Origin: an uncultured Muribaculaceae bacterium
Lineage (GTDB): Bacteria > Bacteroidota > Bacteroidia > Bacteroidales > Muribaculaceae
Length of the DNA: 64,000 bases
Direction: 5' to 3'
Assembly: GCA_910585275.1 (NCBI GenBank)
Contig: CAJUCW010000020.1
Span: forward strand, 4,594 to 68,593
Positions within the stretch are counted from its first letter, which is position 1; every line of letters begins with the position of its first letter. Of the stretch, positions 9,618 to 18,965 are shown one piece after another. The translations under genes and the position numbers were made by a program. The notes beneath the pieces are model-generated. The model was not told the DNA's origin. It searched no databases and saw only the letters and a program-made list of their open reading frames with translations.

Positions 9618-10774
9618 TGATTGGAACAATGAAGATATATGGATTTATACTGATTTTGATGTGCGCCGTGTCGGGAAGCGCATGTGGCGGATGTGGTGCA
9701 GAGGGAAGCAAAACGTCGGATGAAAGTATCGCTTTCGATTCCACGCTTATGGTGACGCCTGCTTACGCACAAGGTTTCAAGGTGAAATATCTCGACGATA
9801 TGGTGCTTCTCGACATCAACGACCCGGAGAACCGTGAGGTGGAGCAATTCCATTTCGCACTTACCGATAAGGATTTTTCAGGAGGGCTGCCTGAAGGTTA
9901 CACGCGTCTTAATGTGCCGGTGGAGTCCGCCATCTGCATGACATCGCTCCAGTTGTCGAATTTCCTTAAGCTCGGCATCCCGGAAAAGGTGGTGGGCATC
10001 ACGAGCACGCGCCATCTTCACAATGAAACGATTAACCGCCAGCTCAAAGAAGGGAAAACCCATAAAATCGGAATTGAAGGTAATTTCGACAATGAGGTCA
10101 TTATGGCCATTAATTCCGACGTCATATTTATATCCCCGTTTAAAAGAGGCGGCTATGACGCTATCCGCAACGTGGATATCCCTATGATTCCACACTTGGG
10201 TTATAAGGAGCTCAGTCCGCTCGGTCAGGCGGAATGGATAAAGGTAATCGGTCTGCTCACGGGGAAAGCTCCCGAAGCAAATAAGGAATTCGCAGCAATA
10301 GAAGAGCGTTATAACAGTCTGAAAGCTTTGGTTGACACCGTCGCTTATCGTCCTACTGTTTTCAGCGGGGAGATGCGCGGGGGCAACTGGTATGCCGTGG
10401 GTGGGAAAAGTTTCCTTGCCCAGTTGTTCCGTGACGCCGGTGGCGATTACTTTTTAAAAGGCAATAAGGAATCGGGGGGCGTGACTCTTGATTATGAAAC
10501 TGTCTATACGAATGCAGCGGGAGCCGACTATTGGCGTATTGTAAACAGTTTCGATGGAGAGTTCGGCTACAATACCTTAAAGGAGCAAGACAACCGTTAT
10601 ACCGATTTCGATGCATGGAAGAACCACGGTGTGATATATTGCAACATGAAGGAAGTGCCTTTTTATGAGAAAATGCCGGTGGAGCCGGAAGTGGTGCTGG
10701 CTGATTTTATCCATGTTTTCCACCCGGAGATTCTTCCTGACCATAAACCAGGTTATTACCATCTTGTGAAATGA
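9617..10774 (+). CDS. ABC importer substrate-binding lipoprotein (BtuF/FepB/IhtC-like)
   Basis: 385 residues, type III periplasmic binding protein. A lipoprotein signal ends at S-G-S-A-C with Cys23. The fold is recognisable from the two lobes: one containing AICMTSLQLSNFLKLGIPEKVVGI and DNEVIMAINSDVIFIS, the other containing FSGEMRGGNWYAVGGKSFLAQLFRDAGGDYF. The family binds siderophores, haem or cobalamin in the periplasm and delivers them to a FecCD/BtuC permease. The start ATG at 9617 overlaps the preceding stop. Immediate downstream permease and ATPase genes complete the importer. Placed next to corrin biosynthesis, a corrinoid or cobalt-tetrapyrrole cargo is likely, but haem is not excluded. 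Confidence 0.87.
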   Translation: MIGTMKIYGFILILMCAVSGSACGGCGAEGSKTSDESIAFDSTLMVTPAYAQGFKVKYLDDMVLLDINDPENREVEQFHFALTDKDFSGGLPEGYTRLNVPVESAICMTSLQLSNFLKLGIPEKVVGITSTRHLHNETINRQLKEGKTHKIGIEGNFDNEVIMAINSDVIFISPFKRGGYDAIRNVDIPMIPHLGYKELSPLGQAEWIKVIGLLTGKAPEANKEFAAIEERYNSLKALVDTVAYRPTVFSGEMRGGNWYAVGGKSFLAQLFRDAGGDYFLKGNKESGGVTLDYETVYTNAAGADYWRIVNSFDGEFGYNTLKEQDNRYTDFDAWKNHGVIYCNMKEVPFYEKMPVEPEVVLADFIHVFHPEILPDHKPGYYHLVK

Positions 10775-11805
10775 ACCGTAGCGTAAGGATACTTTTGATG
10801 CTATTGTTGGTAGCTTCGATAATAGTGTTTCTTGTTCTCAATCTCTTGCTGGGGAGTGTGGAAATCCCGGCAGGCGATGTTATAGACATTTTGCTCGGCA
10901 ACAAGAGCGACAACCGAATTTGGACCAACATAGTCATTAAGTCACGTCTGCCGCAGTCGTTGACCGCAATGATGGCTGGAGCCGGCCTTGCAGTGAGCGG
11001 CTTGTTGATGCAGACCGTGTTTCGCAATCCGCTTGCAGGCCCGTCGGTGCTTGGTATAAGTTCGGGCGCAAGTCTCGGAGTGGCGTGCGTGGTTTTGCTT
11101 TCTGGAAGCGTCGGGGGAGTGGCCTTGAGCAAGCTCGGGGTAATCGGGGAGGTTACTATTACTTTGTCGGCAGTAATCGGTTCGCTTTTGATTATGGCTT
11201 TGATAGCGTTTGTGGCCCAGAAAGTGAGAGGTAATGTCACTCTTCTGATCATGGGTGTAATGATTGGCTACATTGCGAATGCCATAATCGGTGTTTTGAA
11301 GTTTTTTAGTGCGGAGGAGGATATCCGCGCATACGTGATATGGGGTTTGGGAAGTTTTTCCAGAGTGTCCGGAGGTCAGACATGGGTTTTCATAATCCTT
11401 ATGCTCGTTATCCTGCCGTCGGCGTTTTTTCTGATAAAGACGTTGAACCTTCTTCTCCTCGGGGATGCTTACGCCCGTAATCTGGGACTTGACATCAAAC
11501 GGGCGCGTCTGCTCGTAATCGGCTGCTCGGGCGTATTGGTGGCTGTAGTGACCGCCTATTGCGGGCCCATTGTTTTTTTGGGCCTTGCGGTGCCGCATAT
11601 ATGCCGCGGATTGTTCCATACGTCGAACCATGCCACGATTTTGCCGGCCTCGCTGTTGGGTGGGGCGTCGCTTGCCCTCTTATGTAACCTTATCGCCCGT
11701 CTGCCAGGATTTGAAGGGGCTCTCCCGGTCAATTCCGTTACCGCCCTTGTGGGTGCGCCCGTGGTGATGTGGGTTTTGTTTAACAAAAGAAAAAGTGAAG
11801 TATGA
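10771..11805 (+). CDS. ABC importer permease, FecCD/BtuC family
   Basis: 344 residues with nine to ten hydrophobic helices. Family signatures seen: PQSLTAMMAGAGLAVSGLLMQTVFRNPLAGPSVLGISSGAS near residues 49-90 and GPIVFLGLAVPHICR near residue 265, the latter being the cytoplasmic loop that contacts the ATPase. This is the inner-membrane channel of a siderophore/haem/B12 importer. It overlaps its binding-protein and ATPase genes by 4 nt each. Confidence 0.92.
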   Translation: MNRSVRILLMLLLVASIIVFLVLNLLLGSVEIPAGDVIDILLGNKSDNRIWTNIVIKSRLPQSLTAMMAGAGLAVSGLLMQTVFRNPLAGPSVLGISSGASLGVACVVLLSGSVGGVALSKLGVIGEVTITLSAVIGSLLIMALIAFVAQKVRGNVTLLIMGVMIGYIANAIIGVLKFFSAEEDIRAYVIWGLGSFSRVSGGQTWVFIILMLVILPSAFFLIKTLNLLLLGDAYARNLGLDIKRARLLVIGCSGVLVAVVTAYCGPIVFLGLAVPHICRGLFHTSNHATILPASLLGGASLALLCNLIARLPGFEGALPVNSVTALVGAPVVMWVLFNKRKSEV

Positions 11806-12803
11806 AACGCAGGGAAGAAACCGTAAGGGTCGTAAGGCTCGAAACCGGTTACCAGTCAAAAAATAAGGCTACCGTCATTACGCGGGATATTAACGCATCG
11901 TTGTATTCCGGAGAGCTAACTTGTCTTCTCGGCCCCAACGGGGCGGGCAAATCTACTTTGTTGAAGACTCTTACTGCTTTTTTGCCCCCCTTAGGTGGAG
12001 AAATCTATATCGAGCATAAGGCTTTAGGTGATTATTCCGATGCCGAACTGTCAAAAGTAATCGGTGTGGTGCTTACGGAAAAACTCACTCTCAACAATAT
12101 GACGGTGGAGGAATTGGTGGGGATGGGACGAAGCCCATACACCGGATTCTGGGGACGCATGGGCGACCACGACCGTCAAATCGTGGAGGATTCCATAGAG
12201 TTGGTGGGCATCGGGAATCTAAAGGGGCGCATGATTCATACCCTTAGCGATGGTGAACGGCAAAAGGTTATGATCGCTAAAGCTTTGGCGCAGGAAACCC
12301 CCATTATTTTTCTTGATGAACCGACCGCATTCCTTGACTATCCGAGCAAGGTGGAGATAATGCAGTTGCTCCAGCGTCTCGCACGTGAAAAGGGAAAGAC
12401 AGTCTTTTTATCGACCCACGACCTCGAACTGGCACTTCAGATTGCCGACAAAGTCTGGCTTCTCGACAAGCCACACGGCGTTACTATCGGGACTCCCGAA
12501 GATTTGGCAATTGACGGGGAAATGTGCAAATATTTCCATCGCGAGGGGGTGGTGTTTGACCGCGAAAGCGGGCTTTTCCAAATCAGCCATAAGATTGATA
12601 AGATGATTAGGCTGATTGGCGATGGAGCGCGATATAATATGGTGAAGAAGGCTCTTGCCCGGCAAGGGATTGATGCCTCCGGCAATAATCCGGGAGAAAC
12701 TGTTATCGAGGTGAAAGACAACGGCTACCGCATAAACGGTAGTGAAGTGTCGTCGATAGGAGCTCTCCTGGACATTGTGAATGATTTATTATCCACGGAA
12801 TGA
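11802..12803 (+). CDS. ABC importer ATPase, FecE/BtuD family
   Basis: 333 residues. Walker A is GPNGAGKSTLL near residue 45, the signature is LSDGERQKVMIA rather than LSGGQ, Walker B is IIFLDEPTAF, and the switch His is in STHDLELAL. It is about 80 residues longer than the usual 250-residue FecE/BtuD, with a C-terminal extension after YFHREGVVFDRESG that has no motif I can name. It energises the preceding permease. The next gene starts 4 nt after this stop, which joins the uptake and biosynthesis parts into one transcription unit. Confidence 0.92.
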   Translation: MKRREETVRVVRLETGYQSKNKATVITRDINASLYSGELTCLLGPNGAGKSTLLKTLTAFLPPLGGEIYIEHKALGDYSDAELSKVIGVVLTEKLTLNNMTVEELVGMGRSPYTGFWGRMGDHDRQIVEDSIELVGIGNLKGRMIHTLSDGERQKVMIAKALAQETPIIFLDEPTAFLDYPSKVEIMQLLQRLAREKGKTVFLSTHDLELALQIADKVWLLDKPHGVTIGTPEDLAIDGEMCKYFHREGVVFDRESGLFQISHKIDKMIRLIGDGARYNMVKKALARQGIDASGNNPGETVIEVKDNGYRINGSEVSSIGALLDIVNDLLSTE

Positions 12804-12807
12804 CGAG

Positions 12808-14211
12808 ATGAAAAACAAGATAACAGTTATAGGGATAGGTCCCGGTGATGAAAGCGATTTGACATCTCGTGCCAGGGAGGCGTTGAAGAACGCCGACATC
12901 TTGGTTGGATATACGTATTACATACCGTTTATATCCCATCTTCTTAAAGAGAGTGTCGAGATTGTCAAAAACGGGATGAAACAGGAACGCCAACGCATTG
13001 CCAAGGCTTTGGAAATAGCCGAAGGAGGGCGTGACGTGTGTGTCATCAGTTCGGGCGACTCTGGTATATACGGGATGGCACCGTTGGTTTATGAAATGTT
13101 GTGCGAAAGGAAACTTGACGTTGAAGTCGAGGTGATTCCCGGAATCAGTGCGTTTCAGAAAGCAGCCTCCTTGCTCGGTGCCCCCGTCGGTCATGATTTC
13201 TGCGTAATATCTTTGAGCGACCTCATGACTCCGTGGGCCATAATCGAGAAACGGATAAAGGCGGCGGTTGACGCTGATTTCGTCACCGCTGTATATAACC
13301 CGAAAAGTATTGGGCGTTATTGGGAATTATATCGATTAAAAGAACTTTTCCTGCTCGGAAGGGACCCTGAAACGCCGATTGGATATGTGCGTCATGCAGG
13401 GAGGAAAGGTGAGCACACCACGGTCACGACTCTGAAAGATTTCAATCCCGAAGATGTGGATATGTTTACGGTCGTTCTGATCGGTAATTCGCAATCATAT
13501 GGTTGGGAGGGGAGGATGATTACCCCACGCGGTTATTATATTGATAACGCAGACGAAGAAAATTCGCCGGGCCGGAACATCATGATAGAGAGTTTCCGCA
13601 CCATTGCGAAAGAACTTGCCGATTCAGACGTTGAAATCGGGATTAAATGGCCTTTGCTGCATGCCATCCACACCACTGCCGACTTCGAAATGGAGAAGAT
13701 TCTGAAAGTTGACGAGGATGCGGTGGCACGTATCTTCACTGCACTGACCAAAGGAGGTGTAAGAACTATAGTCACGGACGTGACTATGGCGGCTGCCGGC
13801 ATCCGGAAGGGGGCGTTAAGCCGATTGGGCATAGAGGTGAAATGTTATCTCAACGACCCCGCCACAGCTGAATTGGCCCGCAGGGAAGGAATCACGAGGA
13901 CCCAAGCGGGGATAAGGCTTGCCGTGGCTGAACATCCCGATGCACTTTATGCATTTGGCAATGCTCCCACCGCACTTATGGAGCTTTGCACGCTTATCAG
14001 GCATCATAAGGCCACGCCGTGCGGAATTGTCGCCGCTCCGGTAGGGTTTGTGCATGTCTGTGAGAGCAAGCACATGGTGAAGCCTTTTTCCGACATTCCT
14101 AAAATCATAGTCGAAGGGCGCAAGGGAGGAAGCAATCTTGCGGCCACTTTGGTCAATTCCATACTGTGTTGGCCCGACGCCGAATTGTTAAGACCCGGAA
14201 GAGATGTGTAA
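12808..14211 (+). CDS. cbiHC: Bifunctional CbiH-CbiC: precorrin-3B C17-methyltransferase + precorrin-8X methylmutase
   Basis: 467 residues from the ATG at 12808, which has GACGAG just upstream; an earlier in-frame ATG at 12781 lies inside the ABC gene. Residues 1-245 are a tetrapyrrole methylase (ITVIGIGPGD, ISSGDSGIYGMA, VIPGISAFQKAA, FVTAVYNPKS), best matching CbiH/CobJ, which methylates C17 and contracts the ring. Residues about 255-467 are CbiC/CobH (IMIESFRTIAKEL, ATPCGIVAAPVGFVHVCESK), which moves the C11 methyl to C12. These are separate genes in Salmonella. The cytosolic fusion would bring together a middle and a late corrin-ring step. Confidence 0.92.
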   Translation: MKNKITVIGIGPGDESDLTSRAREALKNADILVGYTYYIPFISHLLKESVEIVKNGMKQERQRIAKALEIAEGGRDVCVISSGDSGIYGMAPLVYEMLCERKLDVEVEVIPGISAFQKAASLLGAPVGHDFCVISLSDLMTPWAIIEKRIKAAVDADFVTAVYNPKSIGRYWELYRLKELFLLGRDPETPIGYVRHAGRKGEHTTVTTLKDFNPEDVDMFTVVLIGNSQSYGWEGRMITPRGYYIDNADEENSPGRNIMIESFRTIAKELADSDVEIGIKWPLLHAIHTTADFEMEKILKVDEDAVARIFTALTKGGVRTIVTDVTMAAAGIRKGALSRLGIEVKCYLNDPATAELARREGITRTQAGIRLAVAEHPDALYAFGNAPTALMELCTLIRHHKATPCGIVAAPVGFVHVCESKHMVKPFSDIPKIIVEGRKGGSNLAATLVNSILCWPDAELLRPGRDV

Positions 14212-15388
14212 TAAAAAGTTTACGGTAATAGGTATTTCAGATTGCCACGAACAATTCTTCCCGCCTCGCATTTCCGGGATAATAAAAAACTGCGGAGTGT
14301 TTTCAGGAGGGAAGAGGCATCATGAGATAGTGGCGCATCTTCTCCCTCCGGATGCCGTGTGGATTGATGTGACGGTGCCGTTGGAGAGTGTTTTTGAACG
14401 TTATGCAGCATATTCCCGGATAGTGGTGTTCGCTTCCGGAGATCCTCTGTTCTTTGGGTATGCCGTCACGCTCGGGAGGGAGTTCCCCGATGCGGAAATC
14501 GAAGTTTTCCCATCTTTCAATTCCCTTCAGCTTCTTGCCCACAGAATGCTGTTGCCCTATTCCGGAATGGTGAATGTGTCGGTCACGGGCCGACCTTGGA
14601 AAGGGCTTGACGTTGCCCTCATTAAAGGGTGTGGACAGATTGGGGTCCTTACTGACCGAAGGAAAAGTCCGAAAGAGATTGCAGGGAGGATGCTGGATTT
14701 CGGATATTCAAACTACACTATGACGGTAGGGGAATGTCTCGGCAACGCAGATGAAAGAGTGGTGACAATGACTTTGGATGAAGCTTTGCGTGCCGACTTT
14801 AGATTCCCCAACTGTGTGATATTACAAATGACCCGGCCACGGGAGCATTTTTTCGGAATTCCTGAAAATCTTTTCAACCATCTCGAAGGGCGTGCCAACA
14901 TGATAACGAAGATGCCTGTGCGGTTGCTGTCGTTGTCTCTGTTAGGACTCTACGATAAATCTGTGATGTGGGACGTTGGATTTTGCACCGGGTCTGTGTC
15001 TATTGAAGCCAAGTTGCAGTTTCCTGCACTTGATATCGTCGCATTCGAACGCAGGGAGGAATCGCGCAAACTTTTGGAGGAGAATTGCCGCAAGTTCGGT
15101 GTTCCAGGCATAGACGGCGTCATAGCCGATTTTATGGAATGCGATCTTTCATTTTATCCGGCTCCCGATGCAGTGTTCATAGGAGGGCACGGAGGCAGGC
15201 TCGAAGAGATGGTGGAGAGGATATTCGGTAGTTTAAAGGCGGGGGGTGTGGTTGTATTCAATTCTGTAAGTGCGGAAAGTTGCGATTCTTTTAAGTATGC
15301 AGTCGGAGCGTGCGGACACAAAGTTGTGGAAACGCATCTCCTTCAAATCGATTCGCATAATCCAATAATGGTAATGAAGGCAATATGA
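14204..15388 (+). CDS. cbiET: Bifunctional CbiE-CbiT: cobalt-precorrin-7 C5- and -6B C15-methyltransferase (CobL type)
   Basis: 394 residues. Residues 1-215 form a tetrapyrrole methylase lobe (FTVIGISD, VVFASGDPLFFGYA, FPSFNSLQLLAHRM), CbiE. Residues from about 232 form a Rossmann SAM methyltransferase with DVGFCTGSVSIEA near residue 256 and AFERREES, CbiT, which also decarboxylates the C12 acetate. The same domain order is found in CobL of aerobic producers. The start overlaps the cbiHC stop by 8 nt and the stop overlaps cbiGF by 4 nt. Cytosolic. Confidence 0.93.
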   Translation: MCNKKFTVIGISDCHEQFFPPRISGIIKNCGVFSGGKRHHEIVAHLLPPDAVWIDVTVPLESVFERYAAYSRIVVFASGDPLFFGYAVTLGREFPDAEIEVFPSFNSLQLLAHRMLLPYSGMVNVSVTGRPWKGLDVALIKGCGQIGVLTDRRKSPKEIAGRMLDFGYSNYTMTVGECLGNADERVVTMTLDEALRADFRFPNCVILQMTRPREHFFGIPENLFNHLEGRANMITKMPVRLLSLSLLGLYDKSVMWDVGFCTGSVSIEAKLQFPALDIVAFERREESRKLLEENCRKFGVPGIDGVIADFMECDLSFYPAPDAVFIGGHGGRLEEMVERIFGSLKAGGVVVFNSVSAESCDSFKYAVGACGHKVVETHLLQIDSHNPIMVMKAI

Positions 15389-17154
15389 AACGAATAATAT
15401 ATCTGAATGAAGCCGGCGAGGCAGTGGCAAAAAGAATTCAGGAAGAACTCGGGGATTTTGAAGCCATACCTCTAAAGGAATTTAACGGAAATGTATTTGC
15501 CGGTTGCAAGGCGCTTGTCTTTATAGGTGCGCTCGGTGTATGCGTGCGTGCCATAGCGCCTTTCATGAAAAACAAATATATCGACCCGGCGGTGGTTTGC
15601 GTCGATAGTTCCGCACGGAGTGCGATTTCTGTTCTGTCGGGCCATGTGGGCGGTGCAAATTCTTTGTGTATGGAAGTGGCGCACATCCTTGGTGCCGCCC
15701 CTGTAATCACTACCCAAAGCGACACCACGGGATATTGGGCTCTTGATACGCTTGCCGACACCAACGGGTGGGTTTGCGAAGCCCGGCATTCAGAGATGAA
15801 CCGTGCGATAGCCACCCTTGTAAACGGAAAACCGATAGGGCTATTGCTCGACATCCGCGACAACGGCACGGATAAACTGGAAGCCACACTTCCTTCCAAC
15901 GTGACTTTGATAAAGAATCCGGAAGAAGCGGAGGGATATGAATTTGTGATTGCCGTCACTCCATATATCTATGACATCTCCGTTCCGGTGATTTATTTCC
16001 GTCCTCTCGTTCTCAATATAGGGATAGGTTGTCGCCGTGATTGCAATCCGGCCGGAGTAACAGCTTATATTGAAAAGGTTCTGACCGAAAAGGGGATTTC
16101 GCCGTCGGGGGTTAAATCAGTTTCTACAATCGACATCAAAAAGGATGAGAAGGTGGTGGCGGAATTGGCAAAATGGAAAAATGTGCATGTTTGCAATATC
16201 TATACCGCCGATGAACTTAAAGACATCGCTGTGCCCAATCCGTCGGAAAAAGTCAGGGAAGTCACAGGAGTGTGGGGCGTTGCCGAAAGCTGTGCCATAA
16301 AGGCGTCTGACGGTGGTAGGCTGGTGCTTGAAAAGAATAAGGGTAAACTCTCCGAGGGAGCCGATTTCACTTTTGCCGTGTCGGTTGACCGAGGTGCATT
16401 GCGTGGCGGACATATAGAGATTGTGGGGGCGGGGCCCGGCGATCCTGACCTCGTGTCGGTGAGGGGGCGTAGGTTCCTCCGGAGGGCCGACCTCATTCTT
16501 TATGCCGGAAGCCTTGTGCCAAAAGAACTTACCTTATGTGCCAAACCCGGATGCGTGGTCAGAAGTTCCGCGTCGATGAATCTCGAAGAGCAGTTTGAGC
16601 TTATGAAGCGGTTTTATGATAGCGACAAACTTGTGGTGAGGCTTCACACCGGCGACCCTTGCATTTATGGGGCGATACAGGAACAAATGGCATTTTTCGA
16701 CAAATATGGAATGTCTTACCATATTACGCCCGGGATTTCATCATTTCAGGCAGCCGCCGCCGCTCTGCGTTCACAGTTCACGATTCCCGAAAAGGTGCAG
16801 ACCATCATACTTACCCGTGGCGAAGGGCGAACGCCAATGCCCGAGAAGGAGCAGTTGCATAAACTCGCCGCTTCGCAAAGCACCATGTGCATATATTTAA
16901 GTGCCGGAATTGTCGATGAAGTTCAGAAGGAACTTCTGATGGCATATACCCCCGACACTCCTGTGGCGGCATGCTATAAACTCACGTGGAAAGAGGAGAG
17001 GATTTATCGTGGTGTGCTCAAAGACCTTGCCCGTATTGTGCATGAAAACAATCTTACCCTCACCACTCTTCTGGTCGTAGGTGAGGCGATTGACAACAGA
17101 GAGGGCCTTTCCCGCCTTTACAGTGACAACTTCAAACATTTATACAGGAAATGA
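15385..17154 (+). CDS. cbiGF: Bifunctional CbiG-CbiF: cobalt-precorrin-5A hydrolase + precorrin-4 C11-methyltransferase
   Basis: 589 residues. Residues 1-335 are CbiG (VFIGALGVCVRAIAPF, SVLSGHVGGAN, LNIGIGCRRDC), which opens the delta-lactone and releases acetaldehyde; this protein exists only in the anaerobic route. Residues from about 342 are CbiF/CobM (IEIVGAGPGDPDLVSVRGRR, VRLHTGDPCIYGAIQEQ, TPGISSFQAAAAAL), which methylates C11. The two activities are consecutive in the pathway (CbiF, then CbiG), so the fusion pairs neighbouring steps although the domains are in reverse order. Confidence 0.94.
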   Translation: MKRIIYLNEAGEAVAKRIQEELGDFEAIPLKEFNGNVFAGCKALVFIGALGVCVRAIAPFMKNKYIDPAVVCVDSSARSAISVLSGHVGGANSLCMEVAHILGAAPVITTQSDTTGYWALDTLADTNGWVCEARHSEMNRAIATLVNGKPIGLLLDIRDNGTDKLEATLPSNVTLIKNPEEAEGYEFVIAVTPYIYDISVPVIYFRPLVLNIGIGCRRDCNPAGVTAYIEKVLTEKGISPSGVKSVSTIDIKKDEKVVAELAKWKNVHVCNIYTADELKDIAVPNPSEKVREVTGVWGVAESCAIKASDGGRLVLEKNKGKLSEGADFTFAVSVDRGALRGGHIEIVGAGPGDPDLVSVRGRRFLRRADLILYAGSLVPKELTLCAKPGCVVRSSASMNLEEQFELMKRFYDSDKLVVRLHTGDPCIYGAIQEQMAFFDKYGMSYHITPGISSFQAAAAALRSQFTIPEKVQTIILTRGEGRTPMPEKEQLHKLAASQSTMCIYLSAGIVDEVQKELLMAYTPDTPVAACYKLTWKEERIYRGVLKDLARIVHENNLTLTTLLVVGEAIDNREGLSRLYSDNFKHLYRK

Positions 17155-18965
17155 TACTTGTTTTCGGAGGCACCACGGAAGGACGTATTGCTGTCAAGAC
17201 TCTTGATGAGGGCGAAGGAAGATACGTATATTCCACGCGCAGTTCTCTTCAGGAAATGGAGTGTGTGCACGGAGAGCATGTCACAGGGGTAATGACAGAA
17301 TCCGATATGATGGATTTTTGTCGGGAAAAGGGGGTGGAGCTTATCGTCGATGCCGCCCATCCGTTTGCCGCCCATCTGCATAGAACAATTTCTAAAGTAG
17401 CAGTCACTCTATCCATTCCTGTCGTGCGGTTTGAACGCCGTTATCCTGAAATCGGAAGCGACGGGATAACATGGTGCGACAGCTATGAGGATGCCGTCGA
17501 GAAACTGAAGGAGTCCGGTTCAAAACGGTTGCTTGCCCTCACCGGAGTTCAGACAATCGCCAGACTTAAAGGAATTTGGAAAAATGTCGAAACATGGTTC
17601 CGCATTCTCGACCGAGAAGAATCTAAGGCGAAAGCCCGCGAGTTCGGTTTTCCCGAATCACACATTCTTTATTATGGCGGAGAAGATACTGCCGGATTGA
17701 TAGAGGAGATTGCCCCGGATGCGATTATCACGAAAGAAAGCGGTGAAAGCGGAGGTTTCCGGGATAAGGTGGAGGCTGCGTTGAACCGTGGTGTGAGGGT
17801 ATTTGTGGTGAAACGGCCTAAATTGCCGGAAAATTTTATCGTTGTTGACGGACGCCATGGACTGCGCATGGAGATAGAACGGCTGTTGCCGGAATTCTAT
17901 TCCCTTCATACCGGATTCACTACCGGTTCATGTGCTGTTGCGGCAGCTAAGGCGGCTTTGACAGGATTGCTTACGGGTTGCAACCTGAAAGATGTGTCTT
18001 TCAGGCTACCGGACGGGGAAACGATGAAAATGGGGGTGGAATCTGTAGAGGTCGGTTCGGAATCGGCTACGGCAAGCGTGATAAAGGATTCAGGGGATGA
18101 TCCCGACGTCACCGACGGTAGCCGTATTTCCGTAACGGTGGCATACTCTTCCGTTCCGGGAATAAAATTCCATGGAGGAGAAGGAATAGGGACGGTCACA
18201 CTCTCGGGATTGGGTCTTGAACCGGGTGAACCGGCCATAAATCCTGCACCCCGTAAGAACATAGCCGATGAACTTTCGGCTTTATATTCGGGCGGGCTGG
18301 ACGTGACGGTTTCTCTTGAAAACGGGGCGGAACTGGCGGAAAAGACTTTCAACTCTCGCTTGGGTGTTGTGGGTGGAATCTCTATCATTGGCACAACGGG
18401 AATAATCCGGCCGTTTTCGCATGAGGCGTTTATCGATTGTATCCGGCGTGAAATGGATGTGGCGATTGCTATGAAATGCAAAAGCATAGTAGTTAATTCC
18501 GGGGGAAAAAGCGAACGTTTCATGAAAGGGCTTTTCCCTGATTTGCCACCGCATGCATTCATACACTATGGGAATGCCATCGGGGAAACAATGGAGATTG
18601 CAAGGGATAAAAACGTAGAGAGGATGGTAATCGGCATTATGCTCGGCAAGGGTGTGAAACTTGCTGAAGGGAATATGGACACGCATAGCCACAAAATAAC
18701 GGTGAATAAAGAGTTCCTGAAAGATGTGGCGAAAGATGCGGGGTGCTCCGGTTCTGCATTGACCGTTATCGACAGTTTCAACCTGGCACGCGAACTTCCG
18801 TCGCTACTTGGTCCGGATGATGCATCGTTGTTTTTCCCGGCTCTCTTGAAACTTTGCCACGGGCATTGCACGAAAATTTTTCCGAAACACCTCGAAGCGG
18901 TGCTTTTGTCGGACGATGGTAAAGTATTAAGCAGAATTACATCACAAACCGGAATTGTATCATGA
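17151..18965 (+). CDS. cbiJD: Bifunctional CbiJ-CbiD: cobalt-precorrin-6A reductase + precorrin-5B C1-methyltransferase
   Basis: 604 residues. Residues 1-245 are CbiJ/CobK (ILVFGGTTEGRIAVKTL, IVDAAHPFAAHL, TKESGESGGFRDKVEAA), the NAD(P)H reductase. From about residue 251 starts CbiD, with its glycine- and threonine-rich opening HTGFTTGSCAVAAAKAA and later GTTGIIRPFS and GNAIGETMEIA. CbiD is specific to the anaerobic pathway and acts just before CbiJ. Overlaps of 4 nt on both sides indicate coupled translation. Confidence 0.93.
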   Translation: MILVFGGTTEGRIAVKTLDEGEGRYVYSTRSSLQEMECVHGEHVTGVMTESDMMDFCREKGVELIVDAAHPFAAHLHRTISKVAVTLSIPVVRFERRYPEIGSDGITWCDSYEDAVEKLKESGSKRLLALTGVQTIARLKGIWKNVETWFRILDREESKAKAREFGFPESHILYYGGEDTAGLIEEIAPDAIITKESGESGGFRDKVEAALNRGVRVFVVKRPKLPENFIVVDGRHGLRMEIERLLPEFYSLHTGFTTGSCAVAAAKAALTGLLTGCNLKDVSFRLPDGETMKMGVESVEVGSESATASVIKDSGDDPDVTDGSRISVTVAYSSVPGIKFHGGEGIGTVTLSGLGLEPGEPAINPAPRKNIADELSALYSGGLDVTVSLENGAELAEKTFNSRLGVVGGISIIGTTGIIRPFSHEAFIDCIRREMDVAIAMKCKSIVVNSGGKSERFMKGLFPDLPPHAFIHYGNAIGETMEIARDKNVERMVIGIMLGKGVKLAEGNMDTHSHKITVNKEFLKDVAKDAGCSGSALTVIDSFNLARELPSLLGPDDASLFFPALLKLCHGHCTKIFPKHLEAVLLSDDGKVLSRITSQTGIVS

